Positions 17,799-26,554 of a stretch of DNA of 62,809 bases are shown one piece after another. Position numbers and translations under genes: made by a program. The stretch's first letter is position 1; the number at the start of each line of letters is the position of its first letter. The notes below the pieces were generated by a model. It was given only the letters and a program-made list of their open reading frames with translations, ran no database searches and was not told the DNA's origin. The stretch is from Pseudomonas sp. C2B4 (lineage in GTDB: Bacteria; Pseudomonadota; Gammaproteobacteria; Pseudomonadales; Pseudomonadaceae): positions 1 to 62,809 of the forward strand of contig NZ_JABFMU010000038.1 of assembly GCF_013359695.1 (NCBI RefSeq), in the 5' to 3' direction.

Positions 17799-17832
17799 AG
17801 CCAGCCATCGTTCCGGAGCGAACGGGCTGGCT
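17799..17832. terminator. Bidirectional terminator hairpin
   Basis: AGCCAGCC...GGCTGGCT outer stem with an inner CGTTC/GAACG stem, lying between the converging DUF2214 and rsmE genes. Confidence 0.72.
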
Positions 17833-17842
17833 ACTGACTGCA

Positions 17843-18043
17843 TCAGGATTCAGGTGTTTGCGGCTTGGCCGGGGCGGTCAGGCCAGCCTGAATGCGCTGG
17901 TAAATTTCTTCGCGGTGCACCGCAACATCTTTCGGAGCGTTGATGCCAATCCTGACTTGCTGGCCGCTTACGCCGAGGATGGTGATCGTAATGTCATCAC
18001 CAATGTTTATGCTTTCACCGACTTTGCGGGTGAGTATCAGCAT
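17843..18043 (-). CDS. rsmE: CsrA/Rsm-family translational regulator, RsmE type
   Basis: 66 residues, MLILTRKVGESINIGDDITITILG then QVRIGINAPKDVAVHREEIYQRIQ. This is the CsrA fold with the RNA-contacting residues of strand 1 and the GINAPKDVxVHR segment. The sequence, especially KVGESINIGDDITITILG, is that of RsmE of P. fluorescens-group strains rather than RsmA (RRVGETLMVGDD). It binds GGA motifs in mRNA leaders and is titrated by RsmX/Y/Z under GacS/GacA. Its own leader has CAAGGAGAA at the ribosome site, a likely self-binding motif. Confidence 0.93.
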   Translation of the reverse strand: MLILTRKVGESINIGDDITITILGVSGQQVRIGINAPKDVAVHREEIYQRIQAGLTAPAKPQTPES

Positions 18044-18293
18044 GGTCTTCTCCTTGATTGCTTTGTGGGGCACCTGATTCGGACAGTGCAGAGGTCGGTG
18101 GTATGTATAGATTAGTGCGAAGTCTCACGTTTTGGGTGCCTCTTTCTGACGCGCAGATACAGCATTAATTCCCAAGGCGTAACTATACAGAGGCCGCAAC
18201 CATCATTCTCGTTGTTTTGCGCCCATTTTGCGGCACTCGGGAAGTATTCATGAGTGTTAAAATCCGCGCTTTAAGCATTCTGAGGGAATCGCA

Positions 18294-18659
18294 GTGCGCA
18301 AAATGGTCTTGGTAATGGCGGTACTGGCGCTGGCGGGATGCGGTGAAGGCAAGCGTGTCGAGGCGCCCAAGCCTGCGCCTGCAACGGCCACCGCTCCTGC
18401 GCAGGCGACAGGGCCGCAATGGGATCTGGAAATACGAGGTGAAACACCTCAGGCTGTCAGCGATCTCAGTGGCTGGTTGATCGAGCACAACTTCATGTCC
18501 AATGTCGTGCGCGAAAACGGAAAGGTCCGGGTGCTGATGGGGCCGTTCAATTCGAAAGCCGAAGCCGAGGCCAAGCAAGCGGAGGTGGGGGCAGCCATCA
18601 CCCGGGCGAAGAAACAGAATATAGAGTTGCTGGTCCTGGAGCGTCCGGTCGCTCAGTAG
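18294..18659 (+). CDS. SPOR-domain lipoprotein
   Basis: 121 residues, GTG start. MVLVMAVLALAGC gives a lipobox with the acylated Cys near residue 16. A Pro/Ala-rich linker follows (KPAPATATAPAQA). The C-terminal 75 residues, WDLEIRGETPQAVSDLSGWL then VRVLMGPFNSKAEAEAKQAEV, read as a SPOR-like peptidoglycan-binding domain. It should sit at the outer membrane and bind septal glycan strands. Confidence 0.75.
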   Translation: MRKMVLVMAVLALAGCGEGKRVEAPKPAPATATAPAQATGPQWDLEIRGETPQAVSDLSGWLIEHNFMSNVVRENGKVRVLMGPFNSKAEAEAKQAEVGAAITRAKKQNIELLVLERPVAQ

Positions 18660-18721
18660 GATCGCCTTTCGGCGCAGTCTCCTGGAGAGAGTCCACGGTG
18701 ACGCTGCAGCAAAGTCGGTGA

Positions 18722-18772
18722 CTGGAAACACAAAGGCCTCGGGGTATGAAACCGAGGCCTTTGTGTTTCCAG
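18722..18772. terminator. 21-bp perfect palindromic bidirectional terminator
   Basis: Arms CTGGAAACACAAAGGCCTCGG and its exact complement, with a 9-base loop. AAACAC/GTGTTT at the outer end gives T-rich tails on both strands. It lies between converging genes (ends at 18659 and 18780). Confidence 0.88.
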
Positions 18773-18779
18773 CGTGCAT

Positions 18780-19469
18780 TCAACCGCAGGTTTTCATGTC
18801 GACCGGGCCCACAAACTCATTGCCGCGCCCCATGACGCACGCCACGCTCTGGTTGCGTTGACGTTCCCAGGCCTGAACCGGATAGGTTTTGTCCCAGGCT
18901 TCATACAGCTGCCGATCCTGTTTCGACAGACGCAAACCATACTGCTTGCTCATGTAGAAATACGTCCGGGCGATCATGCCGCGAATGGAGGGGCGAGGCA
19001 TGACCTTCTTTGCCTTGAAGTCGACTTGAGTCAGGCACGAGCCATATTGTCCCGATTGCTCCGGCAGCCAGCCGAAACTGAAATTGCTGCGGTCACCGTT
19101 GACCTCGCCAATGCTGGGTACCAGGTTATGCAGATCCGCTTCAGCCTTCTGGTAGGTGGGATCGTAGCGCGTGCAGTTCTTGCGTCCACCTTCTTGCCAG
19201 CACTGGCGCTGATGACCAATCTGCCAGGCCGGAACAATATGTTCCCACTCGATGCGGGCCGCGCGCTTGGCATTTTTGCGCGGCACATACCCGCAAGCCG
19301 CCAGATTCACCCGGTTGCCCGTGTATTTGCAGCCGCAATAGAACTCGGTGGATTGTGGCGCGTACAGCTTCCAGGCCACCTTCTTGGCTTCGGTGAAGGT
19401 GCGTGGCGCGTCGGCTTGGGCGCCCATGGCGAACAATAGAAACAGCAAAGCAAAACAGCGGACACTCAT
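18780..19469 (-). CDS. endA: Endonuclease I family periplasmic/secreted nuclease
   Basis: 229 residues with a Sec signal (MSVRCFALLFLLFAMGAQA). The nuclease core carries RIEWEHIVPAWQIG (metal His region), LHNLVPSIGEVNGDRSNFSFGW and RGMIARTYFYM, typical of EndA/Vvn nucleases, with paired cysteines for disulfides (YCGCKYTG, AACG). The start at 19469 is the first Met before the signal peptide; a longer frame runs into the upstream gene. Four bases separate it from the DUF1654 gene, so both should share the LexA-controlled promoter. Confidence 0.9.
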   Translation of the reverse strand: MSVRCFALLFLLFAMGAQADAPRTFTEAKKVAWKLYAPQSTEFYCGCKYTGNRVNLAACGYVPRKNAKRAARIEWEHIVPAWQIGHQRQCWQEGGRKNCTRYDPTYQKAEADLHNLVPSIGEVNGDRSNFSFGWLPEQSGQYGSCLTQVDFKAKKVMPRPSIRGMIARTYFYMSKQYGLRLSKQDRQLYEAWDKTYPVQAWERQRNQSVACVMGRGNEFVGPVDMKTCG

Positions 19470-19473
19470 TGAC

Positions 19474-19713
19474 TCAGTCTTCCTTCGGCACAACCCAGAA
19501 AATCTGCACGCCGCCATCGTCGCGATAGGCGAGGGTGACGTTGTCGTTCTCGTCGATTTCTTCCAGCAAGCGCTCCCACTCATCCACGGGCTCGTCCGGA
19601 AGACGGAAAATCAGGGCTGCCCTGGCTTTTTGAGCGGTGGGGGAGTTGATGATCTTCTGAACGCGCAGGCCCATGCGGACATAGGCGTCAGGTGAGGCGG
19701 AGGTGTTGTCCAC
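19474..19713 (-). CDS. DUF1654 family protein
   Basis: 79 residues from a GTG start at 19713 that follows AGGGATAA. The core YVRMGLRVQKIINSPTAQKARAALIFRLPDEPVDEWERLLEEI with an acidic C-terminus matches the Pseudomonas DUF1654 family, function unknown. An upstream ATG in the same frame would lie inside the LexA box and so cannot be the main start. It is the first gene of the pair with endA. Confidence 0.8.
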   Translation of the reverse strand: MDNTSASPDAYVRMGLRVQKIINSPTAQKARAALIFRLPDEPVDEWERLLEEIDENDNVTLAYRDDGGVQIFWVVPKED

Positions 19714-19731
19714 GGAATTATCCCTATTAAG

Positions 19732-19747
19732 CTGTACGTACATACAG
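19732..19747 (-). promoter_or_regulatory. LexA (SOS) box
   Basis: CTGTACGTACATACAG, a full CTGT-N8-ACAG site. On the minus strand it overlaps a likely -10 (TACTGT) with TTGCGA 17 bases upstream, and lies 19 bases before the DUF1654 start. DUF1654 and endA should be induced by DNA damage. Confidence 0.85.
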
Positions 19748-19861
19748 TATTTAACTGTAAGCAATTTCGCAACTGCTTAAAATCCAAGAAAATCCTCTGA
19801 CAACAGCTTTTTCAATTTGGCGTAGGACGAAAGGAATTAATTTGTCAGGCAGGGAGGCAAA

Positions 19862-19888
19862 CACCACTCGCCAGGGTGGCGAGTGGTG
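19862..19888. terminator. Terminator hairpin of ansB
   Basis: CACCACTCGCC-AGGGT-GGCGAGTGGTG, a perfect 11-bp stem 40 bases after the ansB stop; T3 follows on the minus strand. Confidence 0.75.
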
Positions 19889-19927
19889 AAAACAGTGCCC
19901 GACCGGAATCGCTCGGGCGAGGGGGAA

Positions 19928-21016
19928 TCAGTATTCCCAGAACATCCGCTGCAGCTCTTTGCTGTCGTTGGTCTTGGTCAGAGCGACCATGGCCAGGATG
20001 CGGGCCTTTTGCGGGTTCAGGTCGTGCGCGACCACCCAATCGTATTTGTCATCAGGCTGTTCAGCGTTACGCAGTACGAAGCCGCCGGCGTTGACGTGGG
20101 AGGAGCGGATAATCTGCACGCCATCCTTGCGTAGGGCTTGCAGGCTTGGCACGACGCGCGAAGATACCGAACCATTGCCGGTGCCGGCGTGGATGATGGC
20201 TTTGGCGCCCGACTGTGCCAGGGCCTTGTAAGCCGTATCGCTGACGTTGCCGTAGGAGTAGGCGATTTCCACGTCAGGCAGGCTCTTGATGGTCTTGATG
20301 TCGAACTCCGAATCCAGGGTGTGGCGCTTGGCTGGCAGGCGGAACCAGTAAGACTTGCCTTCAACCACCATCCCGAGTGGACCCCAGGCACTTTTAAACG
20401 CCTCGGTCTTGATGTTGATCATTTTGCTGACATCGCGACCCGACTGGATTTCATCGTTCATGGTCACCAGCACGCCTTTGCCGCGTGCCTCTTTGCTGCT
20501 GGCCACGGCCACGGCGTTATACAGATTCAGCATGCCGTCGGCCGACATCGCGGTGCCCGGGCGCATGGAGCCGACAACAATGATGGGCTTGTCGGTTTTT
20601 TCCACCAGGTTCAGGAAATAGGCGGTTTCTTCCAGGGTGTCGGTGCCATGGGTAATCACGATGCCATCGACGTCGTCACTGTCGGCCAGTTCGGCCACGC
20701 GGCGCCCCAGTTGCAGCAGGTTGTCGTTGGTGATGCTCTCGGACGCGATCTGCATGACCTGTTCGCCACGAACATTGGCCAATTGGCTCAGTTCCGGAAC
20801 GCCGGCGATCAGTTTGTCGACGCCGACTTTCGCCGCCTGGTAGGTCGCGCTGTTGGCTGCGCTGGCACCGGCGCCGGCGATGGTGCCGCCGGTGGCCAGG
20901 ATCACCACGTTCGCCAGTTTCTGTTGGGTTTCGGCTTCTTTTGCCTGGAGAGCGGTGGGCAGGAGCAGCAGGAGGGCCAAGGCGCCCGGAACAAAAGTTT
21001 TCAAAGCAGATGTCAT
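19928..21016 (-). CDS. ansB: Periplasmic glutaminase-asparaginase
   Basis: 362 residues with a Sec signal (MTSALKTFVPGALALLLLLPTALQA). ILATGGTIAG holds the nucleophile Thr and HGTDTLEETAYFL the second Thr, Asp of the type II asparaginase active site; SMRPGTAMSADG and IHAGTGNGSVSS are conserved. It hydrolyses Asn and Gln to acids and ammonia in the periplasm. The start at 21016 removes the unlikely 36-residue extension. Confidence 0.93.
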   Translation of the reverse strand: MTSALKTFVPGALALLLLLPTALQAKEAETQQKLANVVILATGGTIAGAGASAANSATYQAAKVGVDKLIAGVPELSQLANVRGEQVMQIASESITNDNLLQLGRRVAELADSDDVDGIVITHGTDTLEETAYFLNLVEKTDKPIIVVGSMRPGTAMSADGMLNLYNAVAVASSKEARGKGVLVTMNDEIQSGRDVSKMINIKTEAFKSAWGPLGMVVEGKSYWFRLPAKRHTLDSEFDIKTIKSLPDVEIAYSYGNVSDTAYKALAQSGAKAIIHAGTGNGSVSSRVVPSLQALRKDGVQIIRSSHVNAGGFVLRNAEQPDDKYDWVVAHDLNPQKARILAMVALTKTNDSKELQRMFWEY

Positions 21017-21330
21017 TATTTTTCTCTCTAGTAGTGACGGTGCTGATGCAGGTTCATCTAGATGCGCCCCGAACGAATCTGAATGCTCGGGGTGCTGGAG
21101 AAGAGCAGGATCTGTACCAGTCAAGTTGGGCGTTGAGAGAAATGGCTAACTTACTGATTTCGTTGAAATATTAAACGGATTGTGTAATTGGGCATGGACT
21201 GGTACGTCCGGTTTCCCGAATATCTGTCTTTTTTGCGTTCGGCCCACCGAAGACTGGAGTCAGCGCTAAAGAAACCTGTTCGCGGGTCGATCCTTCTCCT
21301 GAGGACTATTTTTTTGTTCAGGGAGTTCAC

Positions 21331-21771
21331 ATGTCGTTGACTGTCGGTTTTCCAAGTGCATCTGTGATCAACATTGGCGGTAAACCGCCAGCGACCGTCG
21401 AGGCGTTGAATGAGGCGGCGACTGAGACTGCCGAACAGCGCCTGGGTCTGGGGGAGGGTGAGAAAAAAGCAGTCAGCCTCGGCGACGTTCGCGGTTCTGA
21501 ATCCGAAAGCGGTGATAGTCAAAGCATTGCGGTGAAGACGCTGCTCAAGCGCATGCAGGAACTGCAACAGCAACTGCGCGAACAACAGCAGCAATTGGCA
21601 GCCACTCAGAAGGCTGAGTTTCCAACACCAGAAGCCAAGACAACGGCGTTGATGGCGATTCAGAGCCAGATTGCCGATACCTCGGCCGCGCTGTCACAAG
21701 TGGCTGCCGCCCTGGCGAAGGAGCTGACCACGGCCGCGAGTACCGGAAGTGTGATCAGTACAACGGCGTGA
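21331..21771 (+). CDS. Hypothetical protein with coiled coil
   Basis: 146 residues; not recognised. No signal or membrane segment. Residues about 65-95 (LLKRMQELQQQLREQQQQLAATQKAE) form a clear coiled coil; the rest is Ala/Thr/Ser-rich. AGGGAG lies 7 bases before the ATG and a terminator overlaps the stop. Such small coiled-coil proteins are common in Pseudomonas. Confidence 0.7.
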   Translation: MSLTVGFPSASVINIGGKPPATVEALNEAATETAEQRLGLGEGEKKAVSLGDVRGSESESGDSQSIAVKTLLKRMQELQQQLREQQQQLAATQKAEFPTPEAKTTALMAIQSQIADTSAALSQVAAALAKELTTAASTGSVISTTA

Positions 21772-21793
21772 GAAAAACGCGCTGCGTTTTCTC
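21770..21793 (+). terminator. Terminator after 21331 gene
   Basis: GAGAAAAACGC-GCT-GCGTTTTCTC, a near-perfect stem overlapping the stop codon, separating this gene from the ribose operon. Confidence 0.7.
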
Positions 21794-21862
21794 CCCGTCG
21801 GCCCCATCAAAGGGGTTTTCGGACGTTGACAAATTTTGACAAGGTTCGCATAGTTCGATCTA

Positions 21863-21876
21863 CGCAAACGTTTGCG
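21863..21876 (+). promoter_or_regulatory. RbsR operator in the rbs promoter region
   Basis: Perfect palindrome CGCAAACGTTTGCG, the classic LacI-family (RbsR) core GCAAACGTTTGC. Two TTGACA hexamers lie upstream (21826 and 21836), so the operator would sit near the transcription start. An imperfect second copy, GCAAGCGTTGC, lies at 21929-21939. Confidence 0.82.
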
Positions 21877-21970
21877 CGGCGCTAACGGTGGACAAAACCC
21901 TCGCTGAGCGTCACGCAGCTTACGCCCGCGCAAGCGTTGCTCACAATAATCATAAGATCGGAGTGAACCC

Positions 21971-22924
21971 ATGAAGCTGCCATTCGCTGGACGTCTTCTT
22001 GCTGTCGCTATGCTGGCTGCCGCATCCGCCGCGCTGCCAGTCTCTTCGGCTTTGGCTGAAACGCCTGCCAAACCCAAAGTCGCACTGGTGATGAAATCCC
22101 TGGCCAACGAATTCTTCCTGACCATGGAGGACGGCGCCAAGGCTTACCAGAAAGACCACTCCGACCAATTCGAGCTGATTTCCAACGGCATCAAGGACGA
22201 AACCGATACCGCTGGCCAGACGCGCATCGTCGAGCAAATGATTCTGGCCAAAGTCAATGCGCTGGTCATCGCACCGGCTGACTCCAAGGCGATGGTGCCG
22301 GTGATCAAGAAAGCGGTCGATGCCGGTATCACAGTGGTCAACATCGACAATCAGCTCGATCCTGCTGTAGTCAAAAGCAAGAACATCAATGTCCCATTCG
22401 TAGGCCCGGATAACCGCAAGGGCGCGCGTATGGTCGGTGAATACCTGGCCAAGCAACTCAAGGCCGGTGACGAAGTCGGCATCATCGAAGGGGTGTCCAC
22501 CACCACCAACGCCCAGGCTCGCACCGCAGGGTTCAAGGACGCAATGGAAGCCGCGCAGATCAAGGTCGTTTCCGTACAGTCCGGTGACTGGGAGATCGAT
22601 AAAGGCAACAAAGTGGCGGCCTCGATACTCAGCGAATATCCGCAAGTGAAAGCCTTGTTGGCCGGTAACGACAGCATGGCGGTCGGCGTAGTGTCGGCCG
22701 TGCGCGCCGCAGGCAAGGCCGGCAAGGTCCAAGTGGTCGGCTACGACAACATCAACGCCATCAAGCCGATGCTCAAGGATGGTCGTGTGCTGGCCACTGC
22801 CGACCAGTTTGCCGCCAAGCAAGCCGTTTTCGGCATCGAGACCGCGCTGAAAATCATCAAGGGCGAGAAAGTCGACAGCGCCAATGGTGTGATCGAGACT
22901 CCGGTAGAGCTGGTTACCCAGTAA
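21971..22924 (+). CDS. rbsB: Ribose ABC transporter substrate-binding protein
   Basis: 317 residues with a Sec signal ending near SSALAETPAK. It is a type I periplasmic sugar-binding protein: KVALVMKSLANEFFLTMEDGAK, IVEQMILAKVNALVIAPADS, NIDNQLDP, GNDSMAVGVVSAVRAAGKAG and VVGYDNINAIKPMLKDG. First gene of rbsBACRKD and the best expressed by position. Confidence 0.92.
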   Translation: MKLPFAGRLLAVAMLAAASAALPVSSALAETPAKPKVALVMKSLANEFFLTMEDGAKAYQKDHSDQFELISNGIKDETDTAGQTRIVEQMILAKVNALVIAPADSKAMVPVIKKAVDAGITVVNIDNQLDPAVVKSKNINVPFVGPDNRKGARMVGEYLAKQLKAGDEVGIIEGVSTTTNAQARTAGFKDAMEAAQIKVVSVQSGDWEIDKGNKVAASILSEYPQVKALLAGNDSMAVGVVSAVRAAGKAGKVQVVGYDNINAIKPMLKDGRVLATADQFAAKQAVFGIETALKIIKGEKVDSANGVIETPVELVTQ

Positions 22925-22944
22925 CCCTCAGGCGACACAACGGT

Positions 22945-22964
22945 GCTCGCCCGTCCGGGCGAGC
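22945..22964 (+). other. Intra-operon stem-loop between rbsB and rbsA
   Basis: GCTCGCCC-GTCC-GGGCGAGC, perfect 8-bp stem with no T run, 20 bases after the rbsB stop. Such a hairpin can protect the upstream message from 3' exonucleases, keeping the binding protein in excess over the transporter. Confidence 0.65.
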
Positions 22965-22979
22965 GCATGGAGAGTTTTT

Positions 22980-24533
22980 ATGTCCGTTCACGCCCCGAAC
23001 GCTGTCCTTTCGGTCAGCGGTATCGGCAAGACCTACGCCCAACCGGTCCTTACCGGCATCGACCTGACGCTCATGCGCGGTGAAGTGCTGGCGCTGACCG
23101 GCGAGAACGGCGCTGGCAAAAGCACGTTGTCGAAGATCATTGGTGGACTGGTCACGCCGACCACTGGCCAGATGCAGTTTCAAGGGCAGGATTATCGCCC
23201 CGGCAGCCGCACCCAGGCTGAAGACCTGGGCATTCGCATGGTCATGCAGGAATTGAATCTGCTGCCGACCCTGTCGGTGGCGGAAAACCTGTTTCTCGAC
23301 AACCTGCCCAGCAAAGGCGGCTGGATCAGTCGCAAGCAATTGCGCAAGGCTGCAATCGAAGCCATGGCCCAGGTCGGGCTCGATGCGATCGATCCGGACA
23401 CCCTGGTGGGCGAACTCGGCATCGGTCATCAGCAAATGGTCGAGATCGCCCGCAACCTGATCGGTGATTGCCACGTTCTGATCCTCGACGAGCCGACCGC
23501 GATGCTCACCGCCCGTGAAGTCGAGATGCTGTTCGAGCAGATCACCCGCCTGCAGGCGCGGGGCGTATCGATCATCTATATCTCCCATCGCCTCGAAGAA
23601 CTGGCCCGGGTCGCCCAACGCATTGCGGTACTGCGCGACGGCAATCTGGTGTGCGTCGAGCCGATGGCCAATTACAACAGCGAGCAACTGGTCACCTTGA
23701 TGGTCGGCCGTGAGCTCGGCGAACACATCGACATGGGGCCGCGCAACATTGGCGCTCCGGCGTTGACGGTCAAGGGCCTGACCCGCGCCGACAAGGTGCG
23801 TGACGTGTCCTTCGAAGTGCGTGCCGGCGAGATCTTCGGCATTTCCGGCCTGATCGGGGCAGGGCGCACCGAATTGCTGCGCCTGATCTTCGGCGCGGAC
23901 GAGGCGGATAGCGGCACGGTGGCGTTGGGTTCGCCGGCGCAGGTGGTCAGCATCCGTTCTCCGGTGGATGCGGTCGGTCATGGCATCGCCCTGATCACCG
24001 AAGACCGCAAGGGTGAAGGCTTGCTGTTGACTCAGTCGATCGGCGCCAACATCGCGCTGGGGAACATGCCCGGCATATCCAGCGGCGGGTTCGTCAATCA
24101 GAGCGGCGAGGCGGCTTTGGCCCAGCGTCAGATCGATGCCATGCGCATCCGCAGCTCTGGTCCGACACAATTGGTGTCCGAACTGTCCGGTGGTAATCAG
24201 CAGAAAGTGGTAATCGGTCGTTGGCTGGAGCGTGATTGCAACGTGCTGCTGTTCGATGAACCGACCCGGGGTATCGACGTCGGTGCCAAGTTCGATATCT
24301 ATGCGCTGCTCGGTGAGCTCACTCGCCAGGGCAAGGCGCTGGTGGTGGTGTCCAGCGACCTGCGCGAATTGATGTTGATCTGCGACCGGATCGGTGTGTT
24401 GTCGGCCGGGCGCCTGATCGACACTTTCGAACGTGACCGCTGGACCCAGGATGACTTGCTTGCCGCCGCATTTGCCGGCTACCAAAAACGTGATGCGCTG
24501 CTCAATGAGGCAGCGCCTAGGGATCTTTCATGA
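22980..24533 (+). CDS. rbsA: Ribose ABC transporter ATPase (two ABC domains)
   Basis: 517 residues with two ABC cassettes. The first has Walker A GENGAGKST (about 41-49) and Walker B HVLILDEPTAML; its signature is GIGHQQMVEIAR in place of LSGGQ. The second has a degenerate Walker A (GLIGAGRTE), signature LSGGNQQKVVIGRWL and NVLLFDEPTRGIDVGAK. This is the RbsA/XylG architecture. Its stop overlaps the rbsC start by 4 bases. Confidence 0.93.
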   Translation: MSVHAPNAVLSVSGIGKTYAQPVLTGIDLTLMRGEVLALTGENGAGKSTLSKIIGGLVTPTTGQMQFQGQDYRPGSRTQAEDLGIRMVMQELNLLPTLSVAENLFLDNLPSKGGWISRKQLRKAAIEAMAQVGLDAIDPDTLVGELGIGHQQMVEIARNLIGDCHVLILDEPTAMLTAREVEMLFEQITRLQARGVSIIYISHRLEELARVAQRIAVLRDGNLVCVEPMANYNSEQLVTLMVGRELGEHIDMGPRNIGAPALTVKGLTRADKVRDVSFEVRAGEIFGISGLIGAGRTELLRLIFGADEADSGTVALGSPAQVVSIRSPVDAVGHGIALITEDRKGEGLLLTQSIGANIALGNMPGISSGGFVNQSGEAALAQRQIDAMRIRSSGPTQLVSELSGGNQQKVVIGRWLERDCNVLLFDEPTRGIDVGAKFDIYALLGELTRQGKALVVVSSDLRELMLICDRIGVLSAGRLIDTFERDRWTQDDLLAAAFAGYQKRDALLNEAAPRDLS

Positions 24534-25507
24534 AAACCGCATCTTTAGCCGGCAAACGCAGCGGCAACTTTTATGGCCTCGGGACTTATCTGGGCCTGGC
24601 CGGTGCCTTGCTGGCGATGGTTGTGCTGTTCTCGATCCTGAGCAGCCATTTCCTGTCTTACGACACCTTCAGTACCTTGGCCAACCAGATTCCGGATCTG
24701 ATGGTGCTGGCGGTCGGCATGACGTTCGTATTGATCATCGGCGGTATCGACCTGTCGGTGGGCTCGGTGCTGGCGCTCGCCGCGTCGACGGTCAGCGTGG
24801 CGATTCTTGGCTGGGGCTGGAGCGTCCTGCCCGCGGCGTTGCTCGGCATGGCGGCGGCTGCATTGGCCGGCACCGTCACCGGTTCGATTACCGTGGCGTG
24901 GCGCATTCCGTCATTCATCGTGTCCCTCGGCGTGCTGGAAATGGCCCGTGGCGTGGCGTATCAGATGACCGGTTCGCGCACGGCGTACATCGGTGATGCC
25001 TTCGCCTGGTTGTCCAACCCCATCGCCTTCGGGATTTCGCCGTCGTTTATCATTGCCTTGCTGATTATCTTCATCGCCCAGGCTGTGCTGACCCGTACCG
25101 TGTTCGGTCGCTACCTGATCGGTATCGGCACCAATGAAGAAGCCGTGCGGCTGGCGGGGATCAATCCCAAGCCATACAAAATTCTGGTGTTCAGCCTGAT
25201 GGGCTTGCTGGCCGGAATCGCGGCACTGTTTCAGATTTCGCGCCTGGAAGCGGCGGACCCGAACGCTGGCTCCGGCCTGGAGCTGCAAGTGATCGCTGCG
25301 GTGGTGATCGGTGGCACCAGCCTCATGGGGGGGCGTGGGTCGGTGATCAGTACGTTCTTCGGCGTGCTGATCATTTCCGTGTTGGCCGCCGGCCTTGCCC
25401 AGATCGGCGCCACCGAACCGACCAAACGCATCATCACCGGTGCGGTGATCGTCGTCGCGGTGGTGCTCGACACCTACCGCAGTCAACGCGCAAGCCGGCG
25501 GACCTGA
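24530..25507 (+). CDS. rbsC: Ribose ABC transporter permease
   Basis: 325 residues with 8-10 membrane segments and the BPD_transp_2 marks GGIDLSVGSVLALAA, SFIVSLGVLEMARG and VVIGGTSLMGGRGSV. It starts by ATGA overlap with rbsA. Confidence 0.93.
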   Translation: MKTASLAGKRSGNFYGLGTYLGLAGALLAMVVLFSILSSHFLSYDTFSTLANQIPDLMVLAVGMTFVLIIGGIDLSVGSVLALAASTVSVAILGWGWSVLPAALLGMAAAALAGTVTGSITVAWRIPSFIVSLGVLEMARGVAYQMTGSRTAYIGDAFAWLSNPIAFGISPSFIIALLIIFIAQAVLTRTVFGRYLIGIGTNEEAVRLAGINPKPYKILVFSLMGLLAGIAALFQISRLEAADPNAGSGLELQVIAAVVIGGTSLMGGRGSVISTFFGVLIISVLAAGLAQIGATEPTKRIITGAVIVVAVVLDTYRSQRASRRT

Positions 25508-25510
25508 ATC

Positions 25511-26530
25511 ATGGCAACGATCAAAGATGTGGCAGCCCTCGCGGGGATTTCCTACACCACGGTTTCCCACGTGGTGAACAAAACACGACCGGTCAGCGAA
25601 GAAGTGCGGATCAAGGTCGAGGCGGCGATCAAGACGCTGGATTACGTGCCCAGCGCCGTGGCCCGATCCCTCAAGGCCAAAACCACGGCCACCATCGGTT
25701 TGCTGGTGCCCAACAGCCTTAACCCGTATTTCGCCGAATTGGCCCGAGGCATCGAGGATTATTGCGAGCGCAATGGCTATTGCGTGATTCTCTGTAACTC
25801 CGACGACAACCCGGACAAGCAGCGCAGCTACCTGCGCGTGCTGCTGGAAAAGCGTATCGACGGGCTGATTGTTGCCTCGGCGGGCGGCGACAGCGGGTTG
25901 GCGCAGGGTCTGGCGGGCGTGCGCACGCCGATGGTGATTGTCGACCGCGGGCTCGAAGGCGTCGATGCCGACCTGGTGCGCATCGATCACGAATACGGCG
26001 CCTATCTGGCGACCCGGCATCTGCTGGAGTTGGGGCATCGCGATATCGCCACCATCAGCGGGCCGGCGACCACCAGCGTGGCGCAGATGCGTCTGGCCGG
26101 TTTCCGCCGGGCGCTGAAAGACGCGGGCATCGAAGTCCGGGGTGAGCGCATGCTGGAAAGTGACTTCACCAGCACCGGCGGTTACAACGCCGCCGCGATT
26201 CTGCTGGAGCGCAATCCGCCCAGCGCCATCTTCGCCGCCAACGACATGATCGGCATTGGCGTGCTGCGGGCCGCCGCCGAGCGCAACATTCGTGTACCGA
26301 CAGAGCTGTCGGTGATCGGCTTCGACGATATCCAGATGAGCCGCTATGTCTATCCAGCGCTGACCACAGTCGGTCAATCCATCCTGCAACTGGGCGAGAT
26401 GGCCGCCGAGGTGCTGCTGCGAAGGATTGCCAAGCCGGATTTGACGACCGAACAAAAGATCGTGACGCCAAGCATTGTCATGCGGGAATCGACCGCACCG
26501 TTGGCGGGTAATTTTGCCGAATACCGCTGA
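25511..26530 (+). CDS. rbsR: LacI-family ribose operon repressor
   Basis: 339 residues. The HTH, MATIKDVAALAGISYTTVSHVVNKTRPVSEEVRIKVEAAIKTL, is followed by the hinge YVPSAVARSLKAK and a ribose-binding-protein-like effector domain (GFDDIQMSRYVYPALTTV). It lies inside the operon, three bases after rbsC, so it is self-controlled. Its likely operator is the CGCAAACGTTTGCG palindrome at 21863. Confidence 0.92.
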   Translation: MATIKDVAALAGISYTTVSHVVNKTRPVSEEVRIKVEAAIKTLDYVPSAVARSLKAKTTATIGLLVPNSLNPYFAELARGIEDYCERNGYCVILCNSDDNPDKQRSYLRVLLEKRIDGLIVASAGGDSGLAQGLAGVRTPMVIVDRGLEGVDADLVRIDHEYGAYLATRHLLELGHRDIATISGPATTSVAQMRLAGFRRALKDAGIEVRGERMLESDFTSTGGYNAAAILLERNPPSAIFAANDMIGIGVLRAAAERNIRVPTELSVIGFDDIQMSRYVYPALTTVGQSILQLGEMAAEVLLRRIAKPDLTTEQKIVTPSIVMRESTAPLAGNFAEYR

Positions 26531-26554
26531 AATCGAATGAATGAGTAGCAATGT

